From NCBI GenBank assembly GCA_027924645.1, contig BSBN01000213.1, forward strand, positions 37,388,501 through 37,452,500: a stretch of DNA of 64,000 bases. The letters run 5' to 3'. Numbering within the stretch: the stretch's first letter is position 1; every line of letters begins with the position of its first letter. This DNA is from Cunninghamia lanceolata. Its lineage: Eukaryota > Streptophyta > Pinopsida > Cupressales > Cupressaceae. Below the pieces are notes generated by a model. It worked only from the letters and a program-made list of their open reading frames with translations, was not told the DNA's origin and ran no database searches. A program made the position numbers and the translations under genes. Below, piece by piece: positions 36,822 to 48,049 of this stretch.

Positions 36822-38225
36822 TCACTTTGTTGGGGCTAGATGAAAACCAAGGTGGACTACCTCAGCCTGAGAAATCCATGATGAATTTTCTTTTAGTCTT
36901 CCTTTCCACTTAACCAAATACTCATTATGTTGCTTGCCTCTGGTACTGCGTCCAACTCTACAATCCAAGATCTGCTTTATCTTCTCTGATTGTTGTGGTA
37001 ATTGATCCTTCAATCCATCTTCAATGTTGTCACTTAACTCTCCCTCATGATACTGATATAGATCTGCAATATTGAATACAGGTGATATACCAAATGTCTT
37101 TGGTAGCTCCACTTCATATGTATTCCCTGAATCAAACTTCTTAAGAAGCTTACATGGTCCAAACTTCCTCATTTTCATCTTGTTGTATGTCCCCACTGGA
37201 AAACTCTCCTTTCTTAGATATACCATAACTTCATCTCCAACTAAAAATTCCTTATGTCTCCTCTTCTCATCTGCTTGTTCCTTATACTTGTCATTCATCT
37301 CTTCCAAATGCTTCCTAACTTGATTATGTAGTGTCTCCATGTATCCTGCAAATTCTTTTGCTTCTGCACTTCTTTTGTTATCCATGTTGATGTCTCTTAG
37401 CTCTACTACTCCTCTAGTTTTACTCGTGTCACAACTTCAAATGGTGTCTTCCCTGTACTTCTATTCATTGAGTTATTGTATGCAAACTCTTCTTGTGGTA
37501 GAATTAGATTCCAAATTCCTGCTTTGTCTCCAACCAAACATATCAACAAGTTACCCAAACTGGTATTTACCACTTCAGTTTGTCCATCTGTCTATGGGTG
37601 AAATGTTGAACTAAACTTTAGGTTTGTCTTCATCTTCTTCCACAATGTCCTCCAAAAATATCCTATGAATCTTGTATCCCTGTCTGAAACTATACTTTTA
37701 GGTAATCCATGCAATCTCACAATCTCCTTGAAAAATAGGTCAACAACATGTACAGTATCATTTGTCTTCTTACAAGGAATGAAATGTGCCATCTTTGAAA
37801 ATCTATCCATTACTACAAATATAGAATCATATCCCATGTATTTTCTTGGAAAACCTAATATGAAATCCATGCTTATATCTTCCCAAGGTCTCTCCGGTAC
37901 TGTCAAAGATTTGTACAATCTAGTATTCTGACTACTCCCTTTTGCAATTTGACAAACTATGAACAAATTTCCTTACATCCTTATATATCTAAGGCCAAAA
38001 ATAATGTTCACTTACCAAAGCTATTGTCTTTTCAATAGCAAAATGTCTTGCTAATCCACCACTATGCTTCTCCTTGATGAAATTATCTCTCATTGAACTC
38101 CTAGGTATACACAACTGATTTTCTTTGAACAACATATCCTCCTGAATGAAATAATTCAACCACTTACTTCTATCTGTCACAATAGGTTCCTTACATGCTT
38201 TCCATGCTTTTACAAAATCAAGATC
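36822..38225 (-). pseudogene. Chromovirus integrase with C-terminal chromodomain
   Basis: The zinc-binding N-terminus lies near 38180-37950 (KHSGGLARHFAIEKT). The core follows at 37966-37592 with the catalytic D in [10 protein letters not shown], the second D in [12 protein letters not shown], and the E in DGQTEVVN just after a stop near 37592. The 37385-36822 frame ends with [15 protein letters not shown] and [17 protein letters not shown], a chromodomain (Y-L-V-K-W-K-G ... W). Such domains steer integration to particular chromatin. Stops at about 37975 and 37410 break the reading, but the chromodomain frame is open to its end. Confidence 0.9.
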
Positions 38226-39620
38226 TTCTTCATATATACATATGCTTCAATTCCTCAAAACCTAATACTTCTACCCTCATCTATGTCAACAGGTTCCTCC
38301 TGCTCAATGCATCTGCAACTTTGTTTGACTTCCCACTCCTATGCTTCAATACAAATGTGTAACTCTACATGAACTCTACCCATCTCATATGTCTCAAATT
38401 CAACTTACCTTGACTGTTCAAATACTACAAAGCTTGATGATCAGTATACAACACAAATTCCTTTGGCAACAAGTAATGTCTCTTCTTCAAGGCTTGAATT
38501 ATGGCATAGAACTCCTGATCATAAACTGAATATCCCCTCCTTGAATCATTCAACTTTCACTAAAATATGCTACTGGTCTCCCTTCTTGACTTAACCCTGC
38601 TCCTATTACATTTCCACTGGCATCAAAATCAACTTGAAATACTTTGTCAAAATCTGATAGTGTTAACACTAGTTGCTCTGTCACCTTTTGTTTCAAGAAT
38701 TCAAAACTCTTATTTGCTCTTGATGTCCACTTAAAATCCCTCCTGTCTCCCCTCATTGTCTCTGTCATTGGTGTGCATACAGTACTAAAATTTTTGATGA
38801 AATTCTGATAGAAACTTGCTAGTCTATGAAATGATCTTACCTCTCCAATGCTCACAAGTGTTGGCCACTCAACAATTGCTCTAACTTTCTCAGGGTCCAT
38901 CTTCAATCCTTCCGCAGAAATCACAAATCCCAAGTATACCAATTCTTCCTTCATGAAACCACATTTATTGATGTTTATCAACAATTTCTCTTCTCGCAAC
39001 CTCTGCAATACTTGTCTAATATGCCACAAATGTTCCTCCTTTGTCTTACTAAAAATTAGAATATCATCCAAGTATACAATAACAAACTTACACAAGAATT
39101 TCTTCAAAACCTCATTCATCAATCTCATGAAAGTACTTGGTGCATTAGTTAATCCAAAAGGCATCACTAACCACTCATACAATCCCTCATTTGTCTTGCA
39201 ATCTTCCACTCATCTCCTTCTCTGATCCTGATCTGATGGTATCCACTCTTCAAGTCTATCTTTGTGAAATACTTTGCTCCACTCAAATAGTCCATGATGT
39301 CATCCATCCTTGGCAATGGAAATCTATACTTAACTATGATCTTATTGATTGCTCTAGAGTCTGTGCACATCCTCCATTCTTCATCATTCTTCGGTGCTAG
39401 TACTGCAGGTACCGTACATGGGCTTAAACTTTCTCTGATCAATCATTTCCTCAACAATTCATATATTTGTCTATTCAACTTTGCATTTTCTGTTGGTGTC
39501 ATCTAGTGTGCCACTTTGTTAGGCAAACTAGCTCTAGGTATGAGGTCCATATGATGATTGATACTCTAGATTAGTGGCAATCCTTCAGGTACATTCTCTG
39601 AAATGATATCCTCGTACTCT
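38226..39620 (-). pseudogene. Chromovirus reverse transcriptase and RNase H
   Basis: The frame 39442-39167 holds the RT start ([36 protein letters not shown]). A frameshift near 39190 moves it to 39209-38550, which has [19 protein letters not shown] and the catalytic VIVYLDDILIFSKT. RNase H follows behind a stop at about 38550, with FVLYTDHQAL, then RSGKSNKVADALSRR near 38300-38330. At least two Gln positions in RNase H read TAG. Confidence 0.9.
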
Positions 39621-39839
39621 ATCAATAATTCAGTTGTCTCCTCTGGCAGTTGTTCTTCTTCTTTTAAGGTAGTGATTTCTACACTTAGGGTTCTGCACTT
39701 CTTTGGAATCAAAGCAAAACACATTCTCATGTCTCAATCCATCCAAAAAATTTCTTCCATCCACTAAACAGATTCTAGCATTTCCAAATACTTCACTTTT
39801 AGGTTCATCTTCCAAAGGTTTCAAGATATGTTTCTTCCC

Positions 39840-40399
39840 ATTTGATGTTATTGTGTAAGTATTCTTCCATCATGTATTGCCTTTCTATCATACTGCGATG
39901 GTCTTCCCAACAATATATGATATACATCCATCAGCATAATATCACACAATACCTCATCAACATAAGATCCTATATTAAATTTCACCAAACATTGTTTACT
40001 CACCAGTACCTTGTGTTCATCTTGAATCCATGCTATATTATAGGGCTTCAGATCTTTCAATCTCTCTAGATTTAGCTTTGTTACCATCTCCCTAAAACCA
40101 AATTATCAGTACTACCACTATCAATGATAACCTTACAACATTTACCTCCTGATTTGCATCTTGTCTGGAACAAAATTTTCCTTTGTGGTGGTTCCTTAGT
40201 TGTCTCTACTTGAAATAAAGCTCTCCTCATGACCAATGACTCCCCTTTCTCCAGCTTTCTTACTAAACTAGGTGATCCAACGGGTTCTTCCTCTGCATAA
40301 GTTGATCTTGCATTATTTTTTGTCCTCTTGCTAGTACACCCTTGATGACATTCAAATGATCTGTGTCCTTCACCTCCACACTTGAAATAGGTTCCCTTG
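39840..40399 (-). pseudogene. Chromovirus zinc knuckle and protease
   Basis: Next to the nested insert the minus strand gives TYFKCGGEGHRSFECHQGC, a gag CCHC knuckle whose first Cys is changed to Tyr. Retropepsin follows near 40130 (KVIIDSGSTDNLVLGEMV) with D-S-G intact, continuing to ILLGRPSQYDRKAIHDGR at about 39870. Linker sequence towards RT (39840-39450) is diverged and holds stops. Confidence 0.88.
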
Positions 40400-40539
40400 T
40401 GTTAGCACAGTAAAATTTTCAAAATTTTACTATTTCCTTACTCCATCATATTTGAATAAACCCTAAGGAATATCCCAAAAGGACCACAATATAAAATTTT
40501 TTGTATCTCATAAAATGTCTAGGGATGAACAGTGTCAAA

Positions 40540-41480
40540 TATCATCAAAATCAATCCATCGGCAAGAGGTCGTGTGGCTTACACCGATACACAAGGAATT
40601 GTTTGAAAACAACCATCGGCGTGAAAATAGAGATCGGAAGAAGAATTATGGAGCTCACCGATGGAGTAAGCAACACCGATGACTTTACATCGGCAAGAAA
40701 GGCAAGTGGTCATGCCGATCGGTATGACAAATATCTATCGGATGATCTTTTAGAAGTTGCCCCGACGGTATATATCATACCGATGAAGCATTTTCGGCAA
40801 GAGTTTCACCGAACAGCATGCGAGGGTAACAAAGCGATAGTCATCGGTGAGAAATGAACCATCGGAATAGAAAACAAGTAAATCTCCGACGATCAAGAGT
40901 CCTGGCGATAAGAAAGTTATCGGCAAGACTCACAGCGATGCATCTTCATCGGGATAGCTTGACATATCGGAACAAAAGAAACAAGTCTTGCCGATTCATA
41001 AGTCACGGCGATCAAAAAATATCGGTGACACTTTACTAAACTTTGCCCGATGAAGGATGTGATAAAGGGTATCGGGGAGATGATTGGGATCGGGATATCT
41101 TGAGAAAGCTATCCTGATAGAGAATATCATTCCGATAAAGATAAAAGTTCATACATGAAGAGACTATCGGTAAGACAATAAAGATCGGGGAGACATAATT
41201 TTAGTATCCCGATGGTCTCAATCTTCCCGATAAGCAAAGTATATCGGTGGGACTTGCCATATCGCGGAGAGATCTAAAACCCTTGGCGATGAAGGAAATC
41301 ATGCCGATGGTCGCACCCACTTGAAATATGATACTACATGGCATCGGGGATACAATTGAGGGGTTACGCCGATTGACTGTCCGCGCCATAAAAAAGGGTT
41401 GAGGTCGCCCGGACATTTCAAAAAGCACGCCGATAGGAAGAGTTATGGCGATGTGACACTTCACAGCGATGAACATTGAA
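40540..41480. promoter_or_regulatory. ATCGG/CCGAT motif cluster upstream of the ORF (copy A)
   Basis: In this leader the words ATCGG, CCGAT and CGATG recur every few dozen bases in both orientations (ATCGGCAAG at about 40557, 40689 and 40918; GCCGATCGG at about 40713; CCGATG at several places). Such CpG-bearing words are rare elsewhere in the window. Clustering upstream of an ORF suggests binding sites or small hairpins; the function is not known. Confidence 0.55.
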
Positions 41481-41680
41481 TTGATCAGATAATTAATACA
41501 AAACGGCTACAAAGTCCATACGATCATTATAATTGCAAAAAAAAAACCGTCCGAGAGCAGAATACAGAAGAATTCTCAGGGCAAAAGCAAAGGCTTCCAA
41601 TTCCAGCCGTCGAGCGACAGGTACACATACACAAACCACTATATTACCTGTATTTGAATTTCCTGCCAAATTTTTCAAAA

Positions 41681-44665
41681 ATGGAAACTTCGGGGAAAGG
41701 AAAAGGAAGAAAATCACAAGGGGAAACCAGTAAACCAAAGAAGCAAAAAACTGATCAAACCCCTGAAGAAAAAGTGAAAGACAGAAAATTAAATCAGGAC
41801 TTGATTGATCAGTTGCCTGGGTCAGCTCCCAAGGCCAGGAGGTCTGCCCAACTCAGGGCAGAAGTAGAAAAATTGGAAGACAAACATAAGCGCCTGGGAG
41901 ATATTTGGACCCCAATTAGGGGATATGAACTCTTCAGATTCCACTACAACAGAAGATTTAGAAATGCCCTTGTGTCAAACCCATGGCACATGAATTTAGG
42001 CAAACTGGTTGTACCTAATGTATTCTTGAATGTAGAACTCCTGCAACTGTTAGCCAGGCATTACAATTCAGGCCTGAAAGCTATCTGCAACCCTCAAGGA
42101 GAACCAATTGTACACCTATCAAAAAATGCTATTTGTGAGGTGTATGATTTGGATGATTTGTGCACTGTCCCTGTTGTTTATGAAGATTTGGATAAAGAAT
42201 ACTGGAGAATGGATACAACCTACAATGGATGGAGGTTACCCATACATAGACCCAGGATTGAAGGAGAAGTGATACCCTTGACTGAGAATGATGGCCCTCC
42301 CTTTCATGTATCCATTTTTGAACCATACATTCAATATACTTACTATTCTGTAGGCCAAGTCCTTGGCTCAGAGGTCCCTGAGTTCATGACTATTCCTCTA
42401 ATGGTCATAACCTCTGATATTCAATGTCACAATGCCAGACAATTTGATTATGCCTCCTATGTTGCTACTAGAATAGACTCCGGTCTATCTGCAATAAGAA
42501 ACAATGCTCCAGCATGCTCTTTTGAGCATTACTCGATGCTCATGCATATGGTCTTATACTATGGCCAGGAAGTAGGATTGTGGCCAAATGAGTTTCAAGT
42601 TGTTGCTGCGGATAAGAAAGGGGAGAAGATACCTGTACAAATGTGGACCCGAATCTGGGATAGCAGGTATGCTAACTCCAGCTATGCTCAATTTGAAGAG
42701 CATTGTGTTAAAGTGCTATTTAGGTATTTCAACCACCCCTGTGAATATTCAATTTCAAATGAAATAAAAAGATTCCTCAGACCCAAAGATTTTGGTGGCC
42801 CCCCTACTGTTACTCATAATTGGGGAGATTGGTATTGTTTTGAGGATGCCACTATGATCAGAGTGTATGGTTTTGAGGATGCTCCATTTATATTGCCTAA
42901 AACTGTCCCTGACAGGATTGCATATTTGGAAATAATTAGGCAAATGCATTGTTCCAATGTCATGCATCTAAGTTCGCATGATAAACAATCATTCATGCCT
43001 AGTACTTTGTGTTTTGGAGATTTTACTGTGGTTTCAAAAGAAGGATACAATTTCATTTTGGATAAACTAATGCATTATAACATGGTGACTGCTGAGGTGA
43101 GGAAAGGGTTTGACCCTGAGGGTTTCATTGACTATGCAAGAAGAAAACAAAATCTCAGTGGATACATGCACATACATTATCCACATGATGATGTCATTAG
43201 AAATTTGGAAGAGGCTGAAGTCGACTTGGTGGTGGAGAAATATAACAGAGATTTGAATGAAAAGAAAAAGCAGTTGGCAGAAGTTGAAGTGGTATCCTCT
43301 GAAGAGGAAGAATTGACTGAACAGCCACAAGATAAGACAATAGAAATGTCTAAAAGAAAAATGCAACAATATCAGCCTCCAGTTGTGATACATGATGAGG
43401 AGGGGTCTGCTGATGAAGATCCACGCCAAAAGGCTTATGATTCTTTTGTGTCAGATGATACATTCATTCATTCGAAGGAATTTAAATCATTCCTGTATAA
43501 ATACAAGGGAAAGGAAATTAGAGAGTCAGTAGATAATGTTTCTGCTGACAATGAAAAACAGTTATTAGAGATGTTAAAGGAGACAGTGGACAAGGAAATG
43601 CAGGACATGACACCAAGCAGAGGCAGACAGCTGCTTAAAGATGCAGGGGTTATGATTTTTCCCGGCTTGGATTTAAATTCTGCTCTGGTTTTTGATAGTT
43701 TTTTGAATAATGCTGATGATAAGTATAAGCTTACTCCAGAAGGAGTTAATGAAGTCTATATGGGAACGAGATACAATAATGATGAAAATTCTTTAATGAT
43801 ATGGGCATTGTATCCTCCCCATAAGAAGACGGCCATCATAGACACTGAAAAAACTTTTGGCCATGTTATGACTTTTAGAGCAGGTGAGACTGACCCCATA
43901 ATTACTGCAGACATTGGTATCAATGTTGCAAAATTGAATAAAGCACAAGCTCAGATGTTAATCAAGGAAAGGGATGCTTATAAGCTGAATTGTGAAAGAT
44001 TAACAAAGGAGAATGACTACTTGAAGGACGCTGTTAAGAGCACCTTTGGGCAATCTACGAAGAGAATAACTCAAGGTGAGAGCTCACAAAGTAGTCAAGA
44101 GATATCCCATGATCAAGCCAAACAAATTCAAATAGATGCATTTGTTACAATACTGCAGAGCAGGTATGCAAACATGGTACGGTGGTTAAACCAGTTTTGG
44201 GATAACTACTCGGAAAATCATAAAGCAGTCAAAGAACATGAGAGGCTTGATCAGAGGATACAAGAAAAGGTGATCGAGTTGCAAAACAGAGGTACCACTG
44301 ATAGCACAGATATCTCTGATGCAAGAGCATTGCTCAAAAGGCACCAGAATTATTATGATAAACTCAAAGCTGATGCTAAGGAAGGGACTGATGCATCAGA
44401 CGCAGGGGTGCCCAGGATATTCAAAGATAATGGAGAGGTAAAGAGCAAAGAAGAGTGGACTGTTGATTGTCAAGTTATATTGCACAAAGCCACAGGAGCT
44501 CTAAAAGATAAAGCCTTTGTATCTACAGAAGTTTGCAAGCAACTGGAGGAAATGGTCACCCTCGATATAATCACCAGGAGTGCAGTCGAGCTTACTGATT
44601 CTCACCGTGCGCAGGAGTACTTGGATCATCTAACAAAAGTCTATTTATGGCTAAACAGAGCCTAA
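41681..44665 (+). CDS. Unrecognised 994-aa protein of the mobile unit (intact)
   Basis: Intact frame from ATG 41681 (METSGKGKGRKSQGETSKPK) to TAA 44663-44665. This ATG is preferred because the sister copy starts at the equivalent place (54981). Residues 1-40 are Lys-rich. A globular, aromatic-rich region spans about 45-480 (LEDKHKRLGDIWTPIRGYEL, IHRPRIEGEVIPLTENDGPP, YDLDDLCTVPVVYEDLDKEY, HNWGDWYCFED). An acidic hinge lies near 540-590. A C-terminal charged, coiled-coil-like region runs from about 750 to the end (INVAKLNKAQAQMLIKERDA). I see no signal peptide, membrane span, zinc finger, D-D-E, YxDD or DSG signature, so function is unknown. Conservation against the second copy is mostly at protein level. 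It is in antisense orientation to the chromovirus host. It may be a host-derived gene carried by, or a protein of, the unit. Confidence 0.85.
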   Translation: METSGKGKGRKSQGETSKPKKQKTDQTPEEKVKDRKLNQDLIDQLPGSAPKARRSAQLRAEVEKLEDKHKRLGDIWTPIRGYELFRFHYNRRFRNALVSNPWHMNLGKLVVPNVFLNVELLQLLARHYNSGLKAICNPQGEPIVHLSKNAICEVYDLDDLCTVPVVYEDLDKEYWRMDTTYNGWRLPIHRPRIEGEVIPLTENDGPPFHVSIFEPYIQYTYYSVGQVLGSEVPEFMTIPLMVITSDIQCHNARQFDYASYVATRIDSGLSAIRNNAPACSFEHYSMLMHMVLYYGQEVGLWPNEFQVVAADKKGEKIPVQMWTRIWDSRYANSSYAQFEEHCVKVLFRYFNHPCEYSISNEIKRFLRPKDFGGPPTVTHNWGDWYCFEDATMIRVYGFEDAPFILPKTVPDRIAYLEIIRQMHCSNVMHLSSHDKQSFMPSTLCFGDFTVVSKEGYNFILDKLMHYNMVTAEVRKGFDPEGFIDYARRKQNLSGYMHIHYPHDDVIRNLEEAEVDLVVEKYNRDLNEKKKQLAEVEVVSSEEEELTEQPQDKTIEMSKRKMQQYQPPVVIHDEEGSADEDPRQKAYDSFVSDDTFIHSKEFKSFLYKYKGKEIRESVDNVSADNEKQLLEMLKETVDKEMQDMTPSRGRQLLKDAGVMIFPGLDLNSALVFDSFLNNADDKYKLTPEGVNEVYMGTRYNNDENSLMIWALYPPHKKTAIIDTEKTFGHVMTFRAGETDPIITADIGINVAKLNKAQAQMLIKERDAYKLNCERLTKENDYLKDAVKSTFGQSTKRITQGESSQSSQEISHDQAKQIQIDAFVTILQSRYANMVRWLNQFWDNYSENHKAVKEHERLDQRIQEKVIELQNRGTTDSTDISDARALLKRHQNYYDKLKADAKEGTDASDAGVPRIFKDNGEVKSKEEWTVDCQVILHKATGALKDKAFVSTEVCKQLEEMVTLDIITRSAVELTDSHRAQEYLDHLTKVYLWLNRA

Positions 44666-45723
44666 TTAAGATTATGTAATTATTGTTTGTTAAAATCCCA
44701 AGAGACTTATTGAAGAGTTGTATCTCTTCATGAAAATATCTATATAAGTTCAAACAATCTATGCTGAAAATCATCAGCAGGAGAAGTATTCATATATACA
44801 TATACATAGTATTCCAAAATGACCGTGTTGCATATTTTATTTTGAGGAAGAAATTTGAAGTTCTCTGATTCAGTATTTCTACTTTGGTATCAGTTATTTG
44901 TTGAAATTGTTCAATCGTGTGGTTGTCTCCATTTCTGCATTTCCCTGTTATTCAGATTAAGATATCAAGTATATATTTAATCTGTCAATACACATTCGCT
45001 GTATCTGTGTGATTAATTCAGTTGGTGTCCATCCTAAGGAATTAAACCCTTCTGATTCATTCACAGTAGCCTGGAAGTAGTAAGTTGGGATTACTAAGTA
45101 GAGCCATATAATTAGGATTGACACACTGTCTCCAGTAAAATATTATCTGTTAATCTTGTCTTTTCATTTCATTTGGTTCCTTCAAGTAAGGATTAAAATA
45201 CCTTCTGGTGAATTATAAGATATTTGATTTTATTTGGTTGGATTATCAAGAAGAGTCTGTCAGTCATTTACTTGCACGTTTATACAAGCTATAAACCAGA
45301 ACTGTGCCAAATATCTAGAATTATTACCATTTAGAAACTACTGTTCTTAGTCCTTCAAATTGACTCTGTTACCCAACAAGGCACTGGTCTCATTCAACTC
45401 ATTAATTAAAACCTTTTTTGATATTGCTTATACAATTTCTGCCAATCACTTATTAAACATTACACATAGAATTAATTAGTCAGCTTTGTCATCTATCTTA
45501 CATCCTATGCCATTGTAGATAGACCTAGTTAGTCCATTCATCCACACTCAGACTGCTTTAATATTTCAAGGTTCACCCACCTAGGTGTAGCAGGACCTAA
45601 AGTGTAGGAAATCATCAAACCTTGAAGGTTGATTTCGTCAAGTTAGTTCAAAAACGTTGCAAATCCAAATATAGAGCCTGGCATCCTCTTAGGATTAGTA
45701 ACTTGCATTTTTGAGACCTAACA
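44666..45723 (+). other. 3' part of the unknown unit, with TATA-like box
   Basis: 1.06 kb without a gene. TATATAAG at 44741-44748 lies about 80 bases after the ORF stop. In a giant-LTR model it would be the promoter between U3 (holding the ORF) and R-U5. No AATAAA is obvious just after the ORF. The unit ends with GACCTAACA at 45723. Confidence 0.5.
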
Positions 45724-46724
45724 CCTTGAATGATCTCTTGTCAAATCTTCTTTCATCTCTCTAGTATCCTTCATTGCGGTAAGAATTATGATTCCCTCTA
45801 CTATTGCGGTAGAAACTCCTGTCATCTCTCCAATATGAATTACTATCTCTGTCTTCTTTCTAGTATGGGCTACTCTCCTTATTTTTCTCCGCATATGGTC
45901 TTTCACCTTCGGAATATGTTCTACCTCTTTGAAATTTTCCTCCTCCACCTCTCTACCTTTACTCATGTTTCTTGTTCATCTTTTCTTCAACTTTCAATGC
46001 AAACTAATATGCTTCTTCTACTATTGTCATCCTTACCAAACTTAATTCTTCTTGAATGTTTATCCTCAATCCATTTATGTACCTTGTCACTTTCTCCTTG
46101 CTTGCTTCACTATGTCCTATCTTGATAATCATCTTCTGAAATTCTTCAGTGTACTCCATAGATTTCTCTTTTTGTCATAGGTTTTGCAATCTCTTCAATA
46201 ATTCAAACTCATAATCAGCAGGTATGAACTGATTCTTCAACTTTGTCACCATCTTGTCCCATTTTATGATTTTCTCTTTTCCTCTTCTATTTCTATCCAA
46301 TTGAACTTCTTTCCACTAAATAGCAGCATGTCCTTTCAACTTAGTTTTTGCAAATCTTACTCTCTAGATCTACAATTTCCTCATATTCAAGGTATTCCTC
46401 TATGTCATTTATCCAATCAATCAATTCTTCAGGATTCAAGTTTCCGGTATTGTTTACAATCTCAATTCTATCTCTCTTACCAATCTTGGAAATGGCTTTC
46501 AACATCTTTACCTGATCTAATTCTTCTTCTTCTAGGGTTTCTTCATTTGGGTTAGCAGGTTGAATTTCTCCATCGTCACTTTCCTCCTCATGTCTAAGGT
46601 TTAGTCTTGTTCTTCTATCTTCTTCTACAACATCCAATCTAAATTTCATTGTCTTCATCATCTCTATCATTTCTTCCATTCTTCTAGAAACATTGGCCAT
46701 AGCATCCATCCTCCTTGGTGACAT
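45724..46724 (-). pseudogene. Chromovirus gag
   Basis: ATG at 46724 starts MSPRRMDAMANVSRRMEEMI; the frame runs to 46341 with the conserved WINDIEEYLEYEEI. Beyond a stop the capsid goes on with many breaks (MVTKLKNQFIPADYEFELL-like reading near 46260-46200) to a charged segment near 45960-45740 (RGRTYSEGERPYAEKNKESS). The reading is then cut by the insert at 45723 and resumes at 40399 with the zinc knuckle. Confidence 0.87.
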
Positions 46725-46896
46725 CTCTTCCTAAGATCCAGTGCAACTGCCTCAATTCAGTAATCTAACTACAAGGTACAAACTACCTCACAATCGGCGC
46801 TCTATTAACAAACACAAATAGACTTCCTTAGGTTAGCGTTTTGTTCACCACAAGATCTTCTGAAATGCCTTCACTCCCAAAGGATTCACAAGCATC

Positions 46897-46908
46897 GATC
46901 TGATATCA
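46897..46908 (-). other. Chromovirus primer binding site
   Basis: Minus strand TGATATCAGATC, two bases from the 5' LTR: a variant of TGGTATCAGAGC, matching initiator tRNA with two changes. Confidence 0.7.
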
Positions 46909-46910
46909 CT

Positions 46911-47751
46911 TGGTGCAATCATGGATGGAGGGTCCTGAGAAGGAACTATCCAACCATGCAGCTAGAGTAAACACAATAGAAACAACACAATAACAGAATG
47001 CAATGGAAGATTTATATGCTAAATATATCAGACAATTATAATGCTCATATGTCAGCAACATGTGGGCTACAATCAAAGGGCTCACAGGCCTACCTTCTGA
47101 GTTAAAACATACATGAAAGATATGACATTGAAGTGCCTCTGAAAAGGAATTATCTATCTATTCTATCTTATCAACTTATTACTAACTACTAACTATCAAC
47201 TACCTTTCTAATGCATCTAAGAGATGTATATATATCAACCTCCAGCTCATAGAATCATCTTCGTCGACCTTAAGAGGTCTCAAACTCCAATAAATGATGA
47301 AATGTGTAGAAAACATGTAGGTCAGCCTACAACTATTGGTAATGCTCTGCAAATGAATGAAACTTGATGCGGTTCTCCATGAAGGTCTCTCTAGTCCCAA
47401 TTTACCTTGTGTGATATTCCATTAGGCTCTGCAAGTCATGGAAGTGCTCTGCAAACTTTGTATGCTCCAACTGATTACTGAATGCTCTATTCTGTGAATG
47501 CTAATGATTTTTTGATAGCGATAGCTTTCCACAAAGAAGTCCAAATATCTTGAAATCTAAGTATGATGTAGCTGACATGGTATAGAAGCTAACTCCTGCT
47601 CCACGAGATCTGAAATGATGATGCGGTAAATTGCAGTAGAAAATGTTGAACTACAAATGACTGAACTACTACTAAAATGCAAGAAAAGAAAGAAAGCAAA
47701 TATTTTTGGTTGTTGCAAGATTGCTCTTCAACCTAGGATGCTCCTGCATTA
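46911..47751 (-). repeat. Chromovirus 5' LTR
   Basis: 841 bp, matching 35967-36790 with substitutions and short indels throughout. The start of the gag leader and the primer site lie directly to its left in window coordinates. Confidence 0.9.
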
Positions 47752-48049
47752 GAAATTATGAAAAAACCCCTAGGGAAAGTGGATTTCTCCTCTTGTGAAG
47801 TGACTTGGTCATATTGTCAAGACTAGAAAGTGACAAGATGACTTGTCAAATATGGGTTAGATGACTAGGACGATAGTGTGCAGGACCTTAGAAGGATAGC
47901 TTTGGGATTGGATAAGCATAAAAAAAGTGAAAAAATAATGAACACATGTCACCAAGAGGAAATTTGTTGAGAGGTATATATTTCATGCTTACATGTACAT
48001 GATTAGGACTATAGCTCATCCTCGGACTACCATGTAGGCATGTGTGCCT

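Larger units (their letters stand above)
40400..45723 (+). mobile_element. Unknown 5.3-kb mobile unit (copy A) with 994-aa ORF
   Basis: 5324 bp inserted in the chromovirus gag. The five bases CCTTG occur on both sides (40395-40399 and 45724-45728), and the unit starts TGTTAGCAC and ends GACCTAACA, a 6-bp terminal inverted repeat of LTR type (TG...CA). Chromovirus gag reading is interrupted exactly here, so the unit is a true insertion. I find no direct-repeat LTRs within it, no primer site after a first LTR, and no transposase, integrase or RT. It could be a giant solo LTR that carries an ORF, or an unknown transposon class. A second copy starts at 53671. Confidence 0.85.
35967..47751 (-). 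mobile_element. Ty3/Gypsy chromovirus, split by a nested insertion
   Basis: Minus-strand element with LTRs at 35967-36790 and 46911-47751, flanked by GAAAT at 35962-35966 and 47752-47756, a perfect 5-bp target duplication. Without the 5.3-kb insert at 40400-45723 it would be about 6.5 kb, usual for a chromovirus. Order is gag, zinc knuckle, protease, RT, RNase H, integrase, chromodomain. Frameshifts and stops make it inactive. Confidence 0.93.

Noticed and set aside
41654..41680. An earlier start for the 994-aa ORF
   Set aside because: The extension begins at TTG; ATG 41681 corresponds to the start in the second copy.
43067..43429. Minus-strand frames opposite the 994-aa ORF
   Set aside because: Shadows of the strongly supported plus-strand frame; no domain.
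44882..44900. TGGTATCAG near 44890 as a primer binding site
   Set aside because: The match ends after nine bases (no AGC) and no LTR end precedes it.
40400..45723. Copy A as an ordinary host gene
   Set aside because: The CCTTG duplication and the exact break and resumption of chromovirus gag show an insertion.
40400..45723. Copy A as a CACTA, hAT, Mutator or Helitron element
   Set aside because: Termini and the 5-bp duplication do not fit (3, 8 and 9 bp or none, respectively), and no transposase or Rep/helicase motif is visible.
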